NCBI RefSeq assembly: GCF_014236855.1
Contig: NZ_CP051261.1
Span: forward strand, 3,038,001-3,102,000
Reading direction: 5' to 3'
From: Xanthomonas sp. SI
GTDB taxonomy: Bacteria; Pseudomonadota; Gammaproteobacteria; Xanthomonadales; Xanthomonadaceae
DNA: 64,000 bases
Shown here: piece by piece, positions 42,501 to 49,885 of the stretch
How positions within the stretch are numbered: the stretch's first letter is position 1
Layout of the letters: each line of letters opens with the position of its first letter
Translations under genes and position numbers: made by a program
Notes under the pieces: generated by a model
Seen by the model: the letters and a program-made list of their open reading frames with translations, nothing else
Told to the model about the DNA's origin: nothing
Database searches by the model: none

Positions 42501-43104
42501 CGGCCACGCCGGCCACCGGTTCCAGTTTCTTCTTCAGATCCTCGTCGGCATAGCGGCGCAACTGGGTCAGCGCGCGCACCGCATCGGCATCACTGGCCGG
42601 CGTCGCCTTGCTCGCCAGCACCAGACGCATGATCGGTTCGGTGGACGGATTGAAGCGCAGCAGCACCGGCGCCTTGGCTTCCAGCGGCAGCTCCAGCGCC
42701 TCCATCTTGTCGCGCACCTCCAGGCTGGCCTGGTCCATGTTGGTGCCCCAGGCGAACTCCAGCACCACGTCGCTCTGCCCGGTGCGCGACACCGACTTGA
42801 GCTTGCGCAGGTTCTTGACCACGCCGACCGCTTCCTCGACCGGCTCGGTCACCAGCGTCTCGATCTCCGACGGCGCCGCGCCGGTGTATTCGGTGCGCAC
42901 GGTCAGGGTCGGATAGCTCAGGTCGGGCAACAGGTTGACCTTGAGGCTGTTCAGCGCGATCACGCCGAACAGCAGCAACGTCACCGTGGCCATCGCGATG
43001 GTGACGCGGCGGCGTGTGGCGAATTCGACCAGCCCGCCGCCGCGCACGCCGGGCGGCGCGTGTTCGTGCGGATCGCTGCCGTGATCGGAACCGGCGCTGG
43101 TCAT
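39592..43104 (-). CDS. RND efflux transporter permease subunit (first permease)
   Basis: A 1170-residue RND pump, about 130 residues longer than usual. The conserved core starts at about residue 24 (LVEFATRRRVTIAMATVTL). TM4 has the full proton-relay pair Asp474/Asp475 (GLVVDDSIVVLES), and the conserved lysine is in VTKNAIILIDKVNQ. Additions are a His-containing N-terminus (HGSDPHEHAPP), an Ala/Ser-rich loop at about 276-321, and a Trp/Arg/Pro-rich cytoplasmic insert at about 575-660 (starting LKGRPPMAFPPEPEQPQWQP). The ATG at 43104 overlaps the stop of the membrane fusion protein gene. It is the catalytically complete partner of the second permease. Confidence 0.93.
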   Translation of the reverse strand: MTSAGSDHGSDPHEHAPPGVRGGGLVEFATRRRVTIAMATVTLLLFGVIALNSLKVNLLPDLSYPTLTVRTEYTGAAPSEIETLVTEPVEEAVGVVKNLRKLKSVSRTGQSDVVLEFAWGTNMDQASLEVRDKMEALELPLEAKAPVLLRFNPSTEPIMRLVLASKATPASDADAVRALTQLRRYADEDLKKKLEPVAGVAAVKVGGGLEDEIQVDIDQQRLAQLSLPIDNVITRLKEENINISGGRLEQGSQRYLVRTVNQFADLDEIRNLLLTTQGAGSSAADSAMQQMYAIAASTGSEAALAAASAAQSASSSSTTTIANGMPVRLKDVAEVRQGYKEREAIIRLGGKEAVELAIYKEGDANTVSTAAALRKRLEQLKTQIPPDVELTTLEDQSRFIEHAIGDVKKDAVIGGLLAILIIFLFLRDGWSTFVISLSLPVSIVATFFFMGQLGLSLNVMSLGGLALATGLVVDDSIVVLESIAKARERGLSILDAAIAGTREVSMAVVASTLTTIAVFLPLVFVEGVAGQLFRDQALTVAIAIAISLVVSMTLIPMLSSLKGRPPMAFPPEPEQPQWQPQRGWLKPVAWGRRGAAAAVRGGFFGAAWLVVRLWRGGVAVVAPVMRKASDLAMAPYARAERGYLRLLPGALARPWQVLGLAALAFAATLAVVPMLGADLIPQLAQDRFEMTVKLPAGTPLRQTDALVRELQETHGKDAGVQALYGVSGSGTRLDASPTESGENIGKLTIAMAGGGSAQFEAQQSDRMRATMHRHPGVQVGFSRPELFSFSTPLEIELRGQDLETIQHAGQKLTAMLRGNGHYADVKSTVEEGFPEIQIRFDQERAGALGLTTRQIADVVVKKVRGDVATRYSFRDRKIDVLVRAQQSDRASVDSIRRLIVNPGSSKPVTLDAVADVVATTGPSEIHRADQIRVAIVSANLRDIDLGGAVSEVQDMVAREPLGAGVGMHIGGQGEELAQSAKSLLFAFGLAIFLVYLVMASQFESLLHPFVILFTIPLAMVGAVLALLLSGKPVSVVVFIGLILLVGLVTKNAIILIDKVNQLREEGVAKREALIEGARSRLRPIIMTTLCTLFGFLPLAVASGEGAEVRAPMAITVIGGLLVSTLLTLVVIPVVYDRLDRRADGYYAERGQRARRRLEGLGHGTGTGEPA

Positions 43105-44228
43105 CAGTGCGCTCCGACCGCGGCGCCGCCGCCGATCTCGGCGACCTCGCGTTGCGGCGCGATCACCTGCACGCGGCTGCCGTCGCGCAGGGCGACCTTG
43201 CCGGCGGTGACCACCTGGTCGCCGGGCTGCAGGCCGTCGCGGATTTCCACCCACGGGCCTTCGGAATAGCCCAGCTTGACCGGCACCCGCGTCACCTTGC
43301 CGGCATTGACCCGAAACACCGCCGGCTCGCCGTCGTCGAGCAGCGCCAGGCGCGGCACCACCAGCGCATCGGCGCGCTGGTCGTAGTCGATGCGGATGCG
43401 TCCGAACATGCCCGGTTGCAAGGCTTCGGCGCCTTCCTCGAACGCGCACACCACGCGGAACGTACCGCTGCCCGAATCCACCACCGGCGCGATGCGATCG
43501 ACCTTGCCCAGGTACTGCTTGCCCGGCAGCGCATCGGCCAGCAGCGTCACCGGCTGTCCGGCCTTGAGCGTGGCCAGCTCGCGCTCGGGCACGTTGAGCG
43601 TGGCTTCCAGGCGCGAGTCGTCGACGATGCGGAAGATCGGCGTATTGATCTGCACGAAGTTGCCGGTCTTGATCGAGCGCGACGCGATCACCCCGGAGAT
43701 CGGCGCGACCACCGTGGCGTAGGACAGTTCCAGCGACGCCAGTTGGTGCTGCGCGCGCACGTTGGCCAGGTCGTACTTGATCTGATCGACGTCGGCGGCG
43801 CTGACCAGTTGCTGGCCGACCAGTTGTTCCGAGCGCCGGTAGTTGTTCTCCAGCTTGCGCAGCTGCGCCTCGCTCTGCGCCACCGCCAGCCGCGCGCGGT
43901 CTGGGTCCAGCCGCACCAGCGGCTGCCCGGCGCGGACCTGCTGGCCCTCCTCGGCCAGCACCGCCAGCGCCACCCCGGAGGTCTTGGCCACCACCTGCGA
44001 TTCGGCGCGCGCCTCCAGCGCCGCGGTGCCGCTGTAGCTGGCCGCCACGGCGCGCCGGCTGGCCTTGGCCACCTCGACCGGCACCGCGTCGGGCGCCTTC
44101 TCGGCTTCCTTGGCCTTGGCCTGCGCGTCGCCGGCCGCCGGCTTGCAGCCGCCGAGCAGCAGTGTGGAGGTGATCAACAGCGCGGCGGCGCAGCTGGCGG
44201 TGCGTCGGCGCGTGGAATATCGCGTCAT
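43104..44228 (-). CDS. RND efflux periplasmic adaptor (membrane fusion) lipoprotein
   Basis: A 374-residue protein with a lipoprotein signal (STLLLGGC, Cys28). It has a biotinyl-lipoyl-like segment (AAVAASYSGTAALEARAESQVVAKTSGV...LVRLDP), an alpha-hairpin rich in Gln/Leu/Arg (RLAVAQSEAQLRKLENNYRR), and barrel domains up to GDQVVTAGKVALRDGSRVQV. It bridges the RND permeases to an outer membrane channel. No TolC-family gene is in the window, so the channel is supplied from elsewhere. It is the first gene of the three-gene minus-strand operon, and an upstream palindrome at 44276-44297 is a candidate operator. Confidence 0.93.
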   Translation of the reverse strand: MTRYSTRRRTASCAAALLITSTLLLGGCKPAAGDAQAKAKEAEKAPDAVPVEVAKASRRAVAASYSGTAALEARAESQVVAKTSGVALAVLAEEGQQVRAGQPLVRLDPDRARLAVAQSEAQLRKLENNYRRSEQLVGQQLVSAADVDQIKYDLANVRAQHQLASLELSYATVVAPISGVIASRSIKTGNFVQINTPIFRIVDDSRLEATLNVPERELATLKAGQPVTLLADALPGKQYLGKVDRIAPVVDSGSGTFRVVCAFEEGAEALQPGMFGRIRIDYDQRADALVVPRLALLDDGEPAVFRVNAGKVTRVPVKLGYSEGPWVEIRDGLQPGDQVVTAGKVALRDGSRVQVIAPQREVAEIGGGAAVGAH

Positions 44229-44275
44229 CGTCGTGTCCCTGGTGGATGGCGTGAATGGTGTTGTAGGTAAGTAGA

Positions 44276-44297
44276 TCACCTGATGACGCTCAGGTGA
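44276..44297. promoter_or_regulatory. Perfect palindrome TCACCTGA-N6-TCAGGTGA
   Basis: Two 8-base arms (44276-44283 and 44290-44297) are perfect inverted repeats around TGACGC, 48 bases upstream of the adaptor start. The position is right for a dimeric repressor of the efflux operon. No regulator gene is adjacent, so the protein that would bind is unknown. Confidence 0.6.
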
Positions 44298-44377
44298 ATG
44301 AGCCAAAGGTCATGGTCCGCCGCGTGGCGCAGCGTGGCGATTGCCAAGGCCTGTTTCGGAGCCGCGAAAGGCCAGGC

Positions 44378-44383
44378 TATACT
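44378..44383 (+). promoter_or_regulatory. Candidate -10 element of the cytochrome c operon
   Basis: TATACT preceded by a weak -35-like TTTCGG at 44354-44359 (18-base spacer), 62 bases before the ATG of the first cytochrome gene. The sequence CAGGCTATACTCG is identical to the -10 region of the L36 gene at 31407-31419. Confidence 0.5.
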
Positions 44384-44444
44384 CGGGTCGTTCCGTGTTC
44401 CCCCACGCCGGAACGCCCAGTCCCGTCCTCCGGACCACGAAACC

Positions 44445-44834
44445 ATGCGCACGCAGCCGCTAGCCGCTTGTTTTGCTTTGGCCGTACTTGTTTCTCTCGG
44501 GGTCGCCCCGGCAGTGGCGCAGACCGCGCCGGCGCCCACCGCCCCCGCCCCGGCCGCTACCCCGGAAGCGCCCGCTGCCGCCGTCGGCCATGCCGACAAC
44601 GGCAGAACGCTGACCTATACCTGCCAGGGCTGCCACGGCATCACCGGCTACAAGAATGCCTATCCGAGCTACCGCGTTCCCAAGATCGGCGGCCAGTCGG
44701 CGCAGTACCTGACCCAGGCGCTGACCGAATACCGGCTCGGCAAGCGCAAGCATCCGACCATGCAGGCCCAGGCGGAGAGCTTCTCCGACCAGGACATCGC
44801 CGACATCGCCGCTTACCTGACCACCCTCAAGTAG
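44445..44834 (+). CDS. Periplasmic class I c-type cytochrome
   Basis: A 129-residue protein with a signal peptide (MRTQPLAACFALAVLVSLGVAPAVAQ), an Ala/Pro-rich spacer of about 25 residues, and one heme site CQGCH (Cys60, Cys63, His64). The probable axial ligand is Met106 in KHPTMQAQ, and SDQDIADIAAYLTTLK is the C-terminal helix. It is a c5/c553-like single-heme electron carrier. The paired gene follows after seven bases and encodes a lipid-anchored version, so both likely serve the same respiratory branch. The start is chosen by the signal peptide. Confidence 0.9.
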   Translation: MRTQPLAACFALAVLVSLGVAPAVAQTAPAPTAPAPAATPEAPAAAVGHADNGRTLTYTCQGCHGITGYKNAYPSYRVPKIGGQSAQYLTQALTEYRLGKRKHPTMQAQAESFSDQDIADIAAYLTTLK

Positions 44835-44841
44835 CCATCCC

Positions 44842-45303
44842 ATGCCGAAAGCCGCGCACGCATTGCGTCCCGCCATCGTCCTGCTTGCTGCCCTGTGCCT
44901 GGGGGCGTGTTCGCAATCGCAGGTGGAATCCACCAGTCAGTCCGCCGGCGACCCCGGCCACGCCAGTGGCGAACATGGGTCCGGCTCGTCCGCCGGCCTG
45001 CCGAGCGGGCGTGCCGCCGCCGGCGAGAAACTGGCCCATGCCAAGGGCAAGGCCACCGGGCAGAGCTGCATCGACTGCCACGGCGCCGACGGCAACGCGC
45101 CGATCGACCCGAGCTACCCTAAGCTCGGCGGCCAGTACGGCGACTATGTCGCGCATGCCCTGCAGGCGTACCGCGCCGGCGATCGCCAGCATCCGCTGAT
45201 GACCCCGCAGGCGGCGCCGCTCAGCGACCAGGACATCGCCGACCTGGCGGCGTATTTCGGATCGCGCGCCACCCAGCTGCACGACCTGCACAACCCGAAT
45301 TGA
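44842..45303 (+). CDS. Lipoprotein c-type cytochrome
   Basis: A 153-residue lipoprotein (LCLGAC, lipid Cys23) with a Ser/Gly/His linker and one heme motif CIDCH (Cys76, Cys79, His80), Met120 in HPLMTPQ as likely sixth ligand, and the C-terminal helix LSDQDIADLAAYFGSRA. It is similar to the preceding cytochrome in domain sequence (YPKLGGQYGDY versus VPKIGGQSAQY), which suggests a tandem duplication that later received a lipid anchor. It probably tethers electron transfer at the membrane. Confidence 0.9.
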   Translation: MPKAAHALRPAIVLLAALCLGACSQSQVESTSQSAGDPGHASGEHGSGSSAGLPSGRAAAGEKLAHAKGKATGQSCIDCHGADGNAPIDPSYPKLGGQYGDYVAHALQAYRAGDRQHPLMTPQAAPLSDQDIADLAAYFGSRATQLHDLHNPN

Positions 45304-45611
45304 CAGGCGCGCCGGCATCTAGCCGGCGCCGGTTCCCACAGCCAGTCCGTTGGGCGCAACGAACGCAATTCGGCATTGCGCCGGTTTCGGCGATCGGTCG
45401 CGGCTGAAGCCGCTCCTACAGTGCAATCAACGCGTCGGCCGCGAATCCTGTAGGAGCGGCTTCAGCCGCGACAGAATCTACCGGTAACACCTGTCGCGGC
45501 TGAAGCCGCTCCTACAATGCGGGCGTCTGCACGTTGGCGGATCGCTGCCGCATGCATGCCGCAATCACCGCTGGCTGGACGCCACAGCGCAGATGCGCGA
45601 ACTGCCGGCGC
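45304..45611. other. 308-base gap: alternating TGTAGGAGCGGCTTC-type repeats
   Basis: No gene. Three copies of the 24-25-base palindromic unit occur in alternating orientation at 45397-45420 (minus), 45449-45473 (plus) and 45492-45516 (minus). The rest shows no T-run terminator and no further repeat family. The region separates the convergent cytochrome and transmembrane protein genes. Confidence 0.8.
45397..45516. repeat. Triple TGTAGGAGCGGCTTC-type repeat cluster
   Basis: Three copies of the unit that starts TGTAGGAGCGGCTTCAGCCG in minus, plus, minus order, spaced by 28 and 18 bases. Any two neighbours can pair into a long hairpin, so alternative folds are possible in the RNA. It is the same family as 5878-5966. 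Confidence 0.85.
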
Positions 45612-47321
45612 TTACTTCACGCTGCCGTTGTCTTCCTGCAGGCCCGGCTTGAACGGCACCGCCGGCGGCGGCCGCGCGCCGGCGGGCTGGTCGTTGAGGT
45701 TCGGATCGGTGATGCCGCAGCCGCCGCCCAGCTGCAGGATCGAGACCACGCAGGAAATGCTGCTGCTGGTGCCGGGAATCGGGATGTTGACGGTCTTGAT
45801 GCCGCGACGCACCCACTCTTCCAGCAGCGTCGCGTTCGGCAACCAGTACTTGTCGAACGAGGTCGGCTTGTAGTCGTACGGCGGACGCTTGAGCCACTGC
45901 CCGGCATTGGCGATCTGGTCGCGCGACCAGCTGTCGGTCTCGCTGCCGGGCGCGCCACGCGGCGGCGCCTTACCCTGCCCTTCGCCGCCAGGCACGCGCA
46001 CGCTGCCATCGCCGTTGAACATGCCATTGCGCTGGCTGGCGCCGGCACCGGCATCTCCGGCGCGGTTGCGCGCCGATGCGCCCCAGTCGTCGCCGCGCTG
46101 CGGCGTCGCCCAGCCGCCGTCGTGCGCGACCGCCGGACCGCTGCCCGGCGCGGCCGCCTGGCTGCCGGGCGGTGCGGCACCGCTGCCAGCTGGCGTTCGG
46201 GTCTCGGCCTTGCCTTGCGCCGCGGCGCTGGTCTCAGCCGTCGCCTGCGCCGAGGCCGCGCCAGCCGCCGGCGCGCTTGCCGGCGCCTCGGGCTGCGCGG
46301 TGGCTACAGGCGTCGGCGTCGCCGCCGTGGCGGGCGTCGGCAGTTCGATCTGCCGCACCTGCGGCGCCTCCGGCGTGCGCAGCGTCGGTGCGGGATCGCG
46401 CGCGCGGATCTGCGGCATCTGCACCTGGACCTGCGGCAGCGGCTCGGGCACTTCGCGCTCGCGTACCTGCAACTGTGGCTCGGACGGGCGCGGCACCGGC
46501 ACTTCGCGCGGACGGATCTGCGCCACCGTCGGAACCTCGGTGACCACTTCGACTTCGCGCTCTGGCACCTGCACGCTCGGCGGCGCGATCTCGCGCAGGG
46601 TCAGGGTCGGTTCGCGCACGCTGGGCGGCGGCAGCACGAAATCGCTGCTCGGCTGCGCGGTCTCGGTGACCTGCAGGGGCTGATCCGGCGGCGGCGGCGG
46701 TGGACTGGTCACCGTCTGCGCGGTGCTCGCCGCTGGCGTGGCGGAGGCGGCCGGCGCCGCGGCTGCGGTCTTAGGCTGCGTCGCGGCAGTCGCCGCCGCG
46801 GCCCGCTGCGCGCTTGCCGCTGCGGCTTGCTGCGCGGCGGCAGCGGCGGCAGCGGCGGCCGCATCTTGCGCGGCCGCGCCGCCACCGGTTTCGGCCGGGG
46901 TGCCGCGGCCGACGAATTCCACCTGCACGCGCCCGGCCTCGCTCGCATCCGGACTCGGCGGCAGCAGGCGCACGAAGGCGACCCACAGCAGAAACAGCGC
47001 GAACAGCAGATGCAAGGCCAGGCTGACCAGCGCCGCGATCCGCCGCCACCAGCGTTGGTCGTACGGGGCCGGGTCCCAGTCCTGCCACCACAGGCGGCGG
47101 AACGCCTGCCATGGGCTCAGCGCGGGCAGGCGCGAGGTCGGCGCCGGCAGCGGCTGCGGCAGCGCCGCGATCAACTCGGAGGAGACGAACGGGCGCGGCT
47201 TTGCCGGCTGCGAGGAAATCCAGTGCGCCCAGCCGTACGGCAAGCCGGTGCGGCGATCGCGCAGCAGCTTGCGCGGCGAGCGCGCCAACAGCGCGGCGAG
47301 GATGTCGGCGGCGCGCGTCAC
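45612..47321 (-). CDS. Transmembrane repetitive protein of unknown function
   Basis: A 569-residue protein I do not recognise beyond xanthomonads. About 90 N-terminal residues are rich in Trp/Pro/Arg (RRLWWQDWDPAPYDQRWW), then one membrane segment at about 95-117 (AALVSLALHLLFALFLLWVAF). A long Ala/Pro/Gln/Thr low-complexity region includes a Val-Pro-Glu-Arg section (PEREVEVVTEVPTVAQIRPR, REREVPEPLPQVQVQ). The last roughly 170 residues are less repetitive: SETDSWSRDQIANAGQWLKR, YWLPNATLLEEWVRRGIKTV, and a C-x12-C spacing (SCVVSILQLGGGCG). The layout, one N-terminal TM then a Pro-rich spanner then a compact end, recalls TonB/TolA-like proteins without a TonB_C signature. It overlaps nothing; nfuA is 16 bases upstream on the same strand. 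Confidence 0.8.
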   Translation of the reverse strand: MTRAADILAALLARSPRKLLRDRRTGLPYGWAHWISSQPAKPRPFVSSELIAALPQPLPAPTSRLPALSPWQAFRRLWWQDWDPAPYDQRWWRRIAALVSLALHLLFALFLLWVAFVRLLPPSPDASEAGRVQVEFVGRGTPAETGGGAAAQDAAAAAAAAAAQQAAAASAQRAAAATAATQPKTAAAAPAASATPAASTAQTVTSPPPPPPDQPLQVTETAQPSSDFVLPPPSVREPTLTLREIAPPSVQVPEREVEVVTEVPTVAQIRPREVPVPRPSEPQLQVREREVPEPLPQVQVQMPQIRARDPAPTLRTPEAPQVRQIELPTPATAATPTPVATAQPEAPASAPAAGAASAQATAETSAAAQGKAETRTPAGSGAAPPGSQAAAPGSGPAVAHDGGWATPQRGDDWGASARNRAGDAGAGASQRNGMFNGDGSVRVPGGEGQGKAPPRGAPGSETDSWSRDQIANAGQWLKRPPYDYKPTSFDKYWLPNATLLEEWVRRGIKTVNIPIPGTSSSISCVVSILQLGGGCGITDPNLNDQPAGARPPPAVPFKPGLQEDNGSVK

Positions 47322-47337
47322 CGGCGTAGCGGAGGAA

Positions 47338-47934
47338 TCAGGCCGCGGAATCGCGCGGGATGTACGGGGCGCTGCCGCTGTCGTGGTCGGTGGCGTCGCG
47401 CACGGCGGTGATGCCCGGCACGCGCCCCATCAGCGTCTTCTCGATGCCCTGCTTCAGGGTCACGTCGGCCATGCCGCAGCCGTGGCAACCGCCGCCGAAG
47501 CGCAGCAGCACCACACCCTCGGCCGACACTTCCTGCACTGCCACGCGGCCGCCGTGCTGGGCCAGCTGCGGATTGACCTCGTTCTCGACCACCCAGCGCA
47601 CCCGCTCGACCAAGGAGGCGGCCTCGCCCGGCGCCTCGCCCTTGATCTTCGGCGCCTTGATCGTCAACTGCTGGCCGGTGCCCTGGGTGACGTAGTCGAT
47701 CTCGGCGCCGTCCAGCCAGCCGACGCTGTCGGCGGCCACGTACAAGGTGAAACCGGCGCAATCGATCGCCCATTCGTCGCCGGCCAGGTCCGCCGGTTCG
47801 GCGAACTCCAGCCGCGCATCGGCGCGTGCGGTACCGGGGTCGACCGCGCTCAGGCGCACGCCCATGCCGGGCACGGCCTCGCGTTCGAGCAGTTTGCGGA
47901 AATGGGTCTGCGCGTTGTCGGAGATCTGGATCAT
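47338..47934 (-). CDS. nfuA: Fe-S biogenesis protein NfuA
   Basis: Iron-sulfur carrier that delivers 4Fe-4S clusters. The 198 residues have a degenerate A-type (HesB/IscA-like) N-terminal domain ([19 protein letters not shown]...) and a C-terminal NifU-type domain with the cluster-binding motif CHGC (Cys150, Cys153) in [22 protein letters not shown]. This two-domain architecture and length match NfuA. It may be cotranscribed with the downstream transmembrane repetitive protein. Confidence 0.93.
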   Translation of the reverse strand: MIQISDNAQTHFRKLLEREAVPGMGVRLSAVDPGTARADARLEFAEPADLAGDEWAIDCAGFTLYVAADSVGWLDGAEIDYVTQGTGQQLTIKAPKIKGEAPGEAASLVERVRWVVENEVNPQLAQHGGRVAVQEVSAEGVVLLRFGGGCHGCGMADVTLKQGIEKTLMGRVPGITAVRDATDHDSGSAPYIPRDSAA

Positions 47935-48025
47935 GCGGTTATTCTAGCGCTTCCACGCGACCGGCTCATCGCGAACTTTTCCCATCGGCGGCGCGTTCAG
48001 CCAGCCTGCCGCGGAGGCTCCAAGA

Positions 48026-48367
48026 ATGAACGACCTGATCCCGCTAGCACAGGCCCATTGCTCGCCCTGCAAGGGCAGCGAATACAAGCTCACTCAGGCG
48101 CGCCTGACCGAATTGCTGCCGCAGGTGCCCGGCTGGGAGCTGGTCGAACACGGCATGGCGATCAGCCGCACGTTCCGCTTCCCCGACTACTACCGCACGC
48201 TGGCGTTCGTGAATGCGCTGGCCTGGATCGCGCACCGCGAAGACCACCACCCCGACCTGGGCGTGCACTACGACCGCGTGGTGGTGCGCTATTCCACCCA
48301 CGACGTCGGTGGCCTCAGCGAAAACGACTTCATCTGCGCCGCCAAAGCCTCGGCCCTACCGGAATGA
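48026..48367 (+). CDS. phhB: Pterin-4a-carbinolamine dehydratase
   Basis: Regenerates the pterin cofactor of phenylalanine hydroxylase. The 113-residue product covers the family domain, with [40 protein letters not shown] carrying the paired histidines of the active site. The N-terminus ([19 protein letters not shown]) is also typical. The stop overlaps the start of the next gene (ATGA). No phenylalanine hydroxylase gene is nearby. Confidence 0.93.
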   Translation: MNDLIPLAQAHCSPCKGSEYKLTQARLTELLPQVPGWELVEHGMAISRTFRFPDYYRTLAFVNALAWIAHREDHHPDLGVHYDRVVVRYSTHDVGGLSENDFICAAKASALPE

Positions 48368-48816
48368 CCCCCATGCCAGCCGCATCCCGCCGTTCCATCC
48401 TCGCCGCCGCCTGCCTGCCGCTCGCCGCCGTCCTGTTGCTCGGCGGCTGCGGCAAGTCCGGGCAATCGCAGACCCAGCGCGTGGCCGCCGCGCCGACCGA
48501 AGTCGCCGCGGTGCAGACCCCGCCGCCGGACTACCCGATCGAACTGGCCTGCGCCGGACTCGGCGGCAAGGCCGTGCTGAGCGTGGTGGTCGGCGTGCAG
48601 GGCAAGCCCACCGACGTGCAGCTGGTCAGCAGCAGCGGCCAGCCCAAGCTCGACGCGTCGGCGCAGCAGCGCGTGCGCGAGTGGATCTTCAATCCCGCCA
48701 CGCGCGACGGCAAGGCGGTGCCGCGCACGATCCAGGTGCCGGTCAACTTCAATCCGCCGCAACCGCGGCCGGACCGCTGCTTCGCGCTCGACGCGCAGGC
48801 GCACCGCTCCAGCTGA
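48364..48816 (+). CDS. Lipoprotein with TonB C-terminal-like domain
   Basis: A 150-residue protein with a lipoprotein signal (AAVLLLGGC, Cys29) and a compact domain ([28 protein letters not shown]...[28 protein letters not shown]). It follows the pattern of the TonB_C family (yP..a...gi.G.V.v...v...G.v..v.v..SSG...lD.aA...v..W.F.PA...G.pV......pv.F). It has no long Pro-rich spanner, so it is unlikely to be an energy transducer itself. It is coupled to phhB by a 4-base overlap. Confidence 0.82.
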   Translation: MTPMPAASRRSILAAACLPLAAVLLLGGCGKSGQSQTQRVAAAPTEVAAVQTPPPDYPIELACAGLGGKAVLSVVVGVQGKPTDVQLVSSSGQPKLDASAQQRVREWIFNPATRDGKAVPRTIQVPVNFNPPQPRPDRCFALDAQAHRSS

Positions 48817-48934
48817 GCGCGGCCCACCGGCCGCTTGCGCGCGCAGCGCCGACCGCGGCGCTGCGCCGCCTTCACACTCCGCCAGCCTCGCGCCCGCTTT
48901 CATCTGCCGTCTCGACACAGGAGCCGCCTGGCGC

Positions 48935-49756
48935 ATGCTGGATATTCCGTCGCACAACGTTTGGGTCGCCTTGGCGGTGACCCTGGCCGCCGGTCTGGCC
49001 ACCGGCCTGGGCAGCGTGCTGGTGCTGTTCACCAAAGGCCCCAATCCGCGCGTGCTCGCCTTCGGCCTGGCCTTCGCCGGCGGCGCGATGGTGTACGTAT
49101 CGCTGACAGAGATCCTCGGCAAGTCGGTCGCCTCCTTCAGCCAGGCGTTCGATCCGCGCCTGGGCTACGCCTATGCCACGCTGGCGTTCCTGGCCGGCAT
49201 GGCGCTGATCGTGGTGATCGACCGGCTGGTGCCTAACCCACACGAAAGCCTCAATGCCCAGGACCCGTTGTTCCGCGCCGACAACCGCGCCTACGTCAAG
49301 CGCGTCGGCCTGTTGACCGCGGTGGCGATCACCGCGCACAACTTTCCGGAAGGCCTGGCGACCTTCTTCGCCACCCTGGAAAGCCCCACCGTGGGCATGC
49401 CGCTGGCGTTCGCGATCGCCGTGCACAACATCCCCGAAGGCATCGCCATCGCGGTGCCGGTGCACTACGCCACCGGGCGCAAATCCTATGCCTTCGCCGC
49501 CAGCCTGCTGTCGGGCCTGGCCGAGCCGATCGGCGCGATCATCGGCTACGTGGCGCTGTCGCGATTCCTGTCCGAGGCGATCTTCGGCTCGGTGTTCGGG
49601 GTCATTGCCGGGGTGATGGTGTTCCTGGCCCTGGACGAATTGCTGCCGGCGGCCAAGCGCTACGCCAAGGGCCACGAAACCGTGTACGGGCTGGTCGCCG
49701 GCATGGCCACGCTGGCGCTGAGCCTGGTGCTGTTCCGCCTGTCCACCACGCCCTGA
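48935..49756 (+). CDS. zupT: Zinc transporter ZupT (ZIP family)
   Basis: Inner membrane importer of zinc and other divalent metals. The 273 residues contain eight hydrophobic segments, with metal-binding motifs HNFPEGLATFF near residue 131 and HNIPEGIAIAVPVHY near 164 in the fourth and fifth segments, as in the ZIP family. The Glu residues in AEPIGAIIG are also conserved. It is followed by the His/Met-rich DUF3300 lipoprotein, a possible functional neighbour. Confidence 0.93.
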   Translation: MLDIPSHNVWVALAVTLAAGLATGLGSVLVLFTKGPNPRVLAFGLAFAGGAMVYVSLTEILGKSVASFSQAFDPRLGYAYATLAFLAGMALIVVIDRLVPNPHESLNAQDPLFRADNRAYVKRVGLLTAVAITAHNFPEGLATFFATLESPTVGMPLAFAIAVHNIPEGIAIAVPVHYATGRKSYAFAASLLSGLAEPIGAIIGYVALSRFLSEAIFGSVFGVIAGVMVFLALDELLPAAKRYAKGHETVYGLVAGMATLALSLVLFRLSTTP

Positions 49757-49885
49757 GCTGAGGCGGCGCCCCGGCTGAACGGACGCTGGCGCTAGCGTGT
49801 TGCGGCGCTTCGCAGAAAGCTTGCAGACATGCAACACAGAGCATCCTGCGCGCAACTTCCGAACGCCACGTGGAAAAGGTGCAGC

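Noticed and set aside
39619-43269. A 1216-codon open frame on the plus strand across the RND permease gene
   Set aside because: It lies antisense to the well-conserved permease, is His/Arg/Gln/Ala-rich without any domain, and results from strong GC bias at third codon positions.
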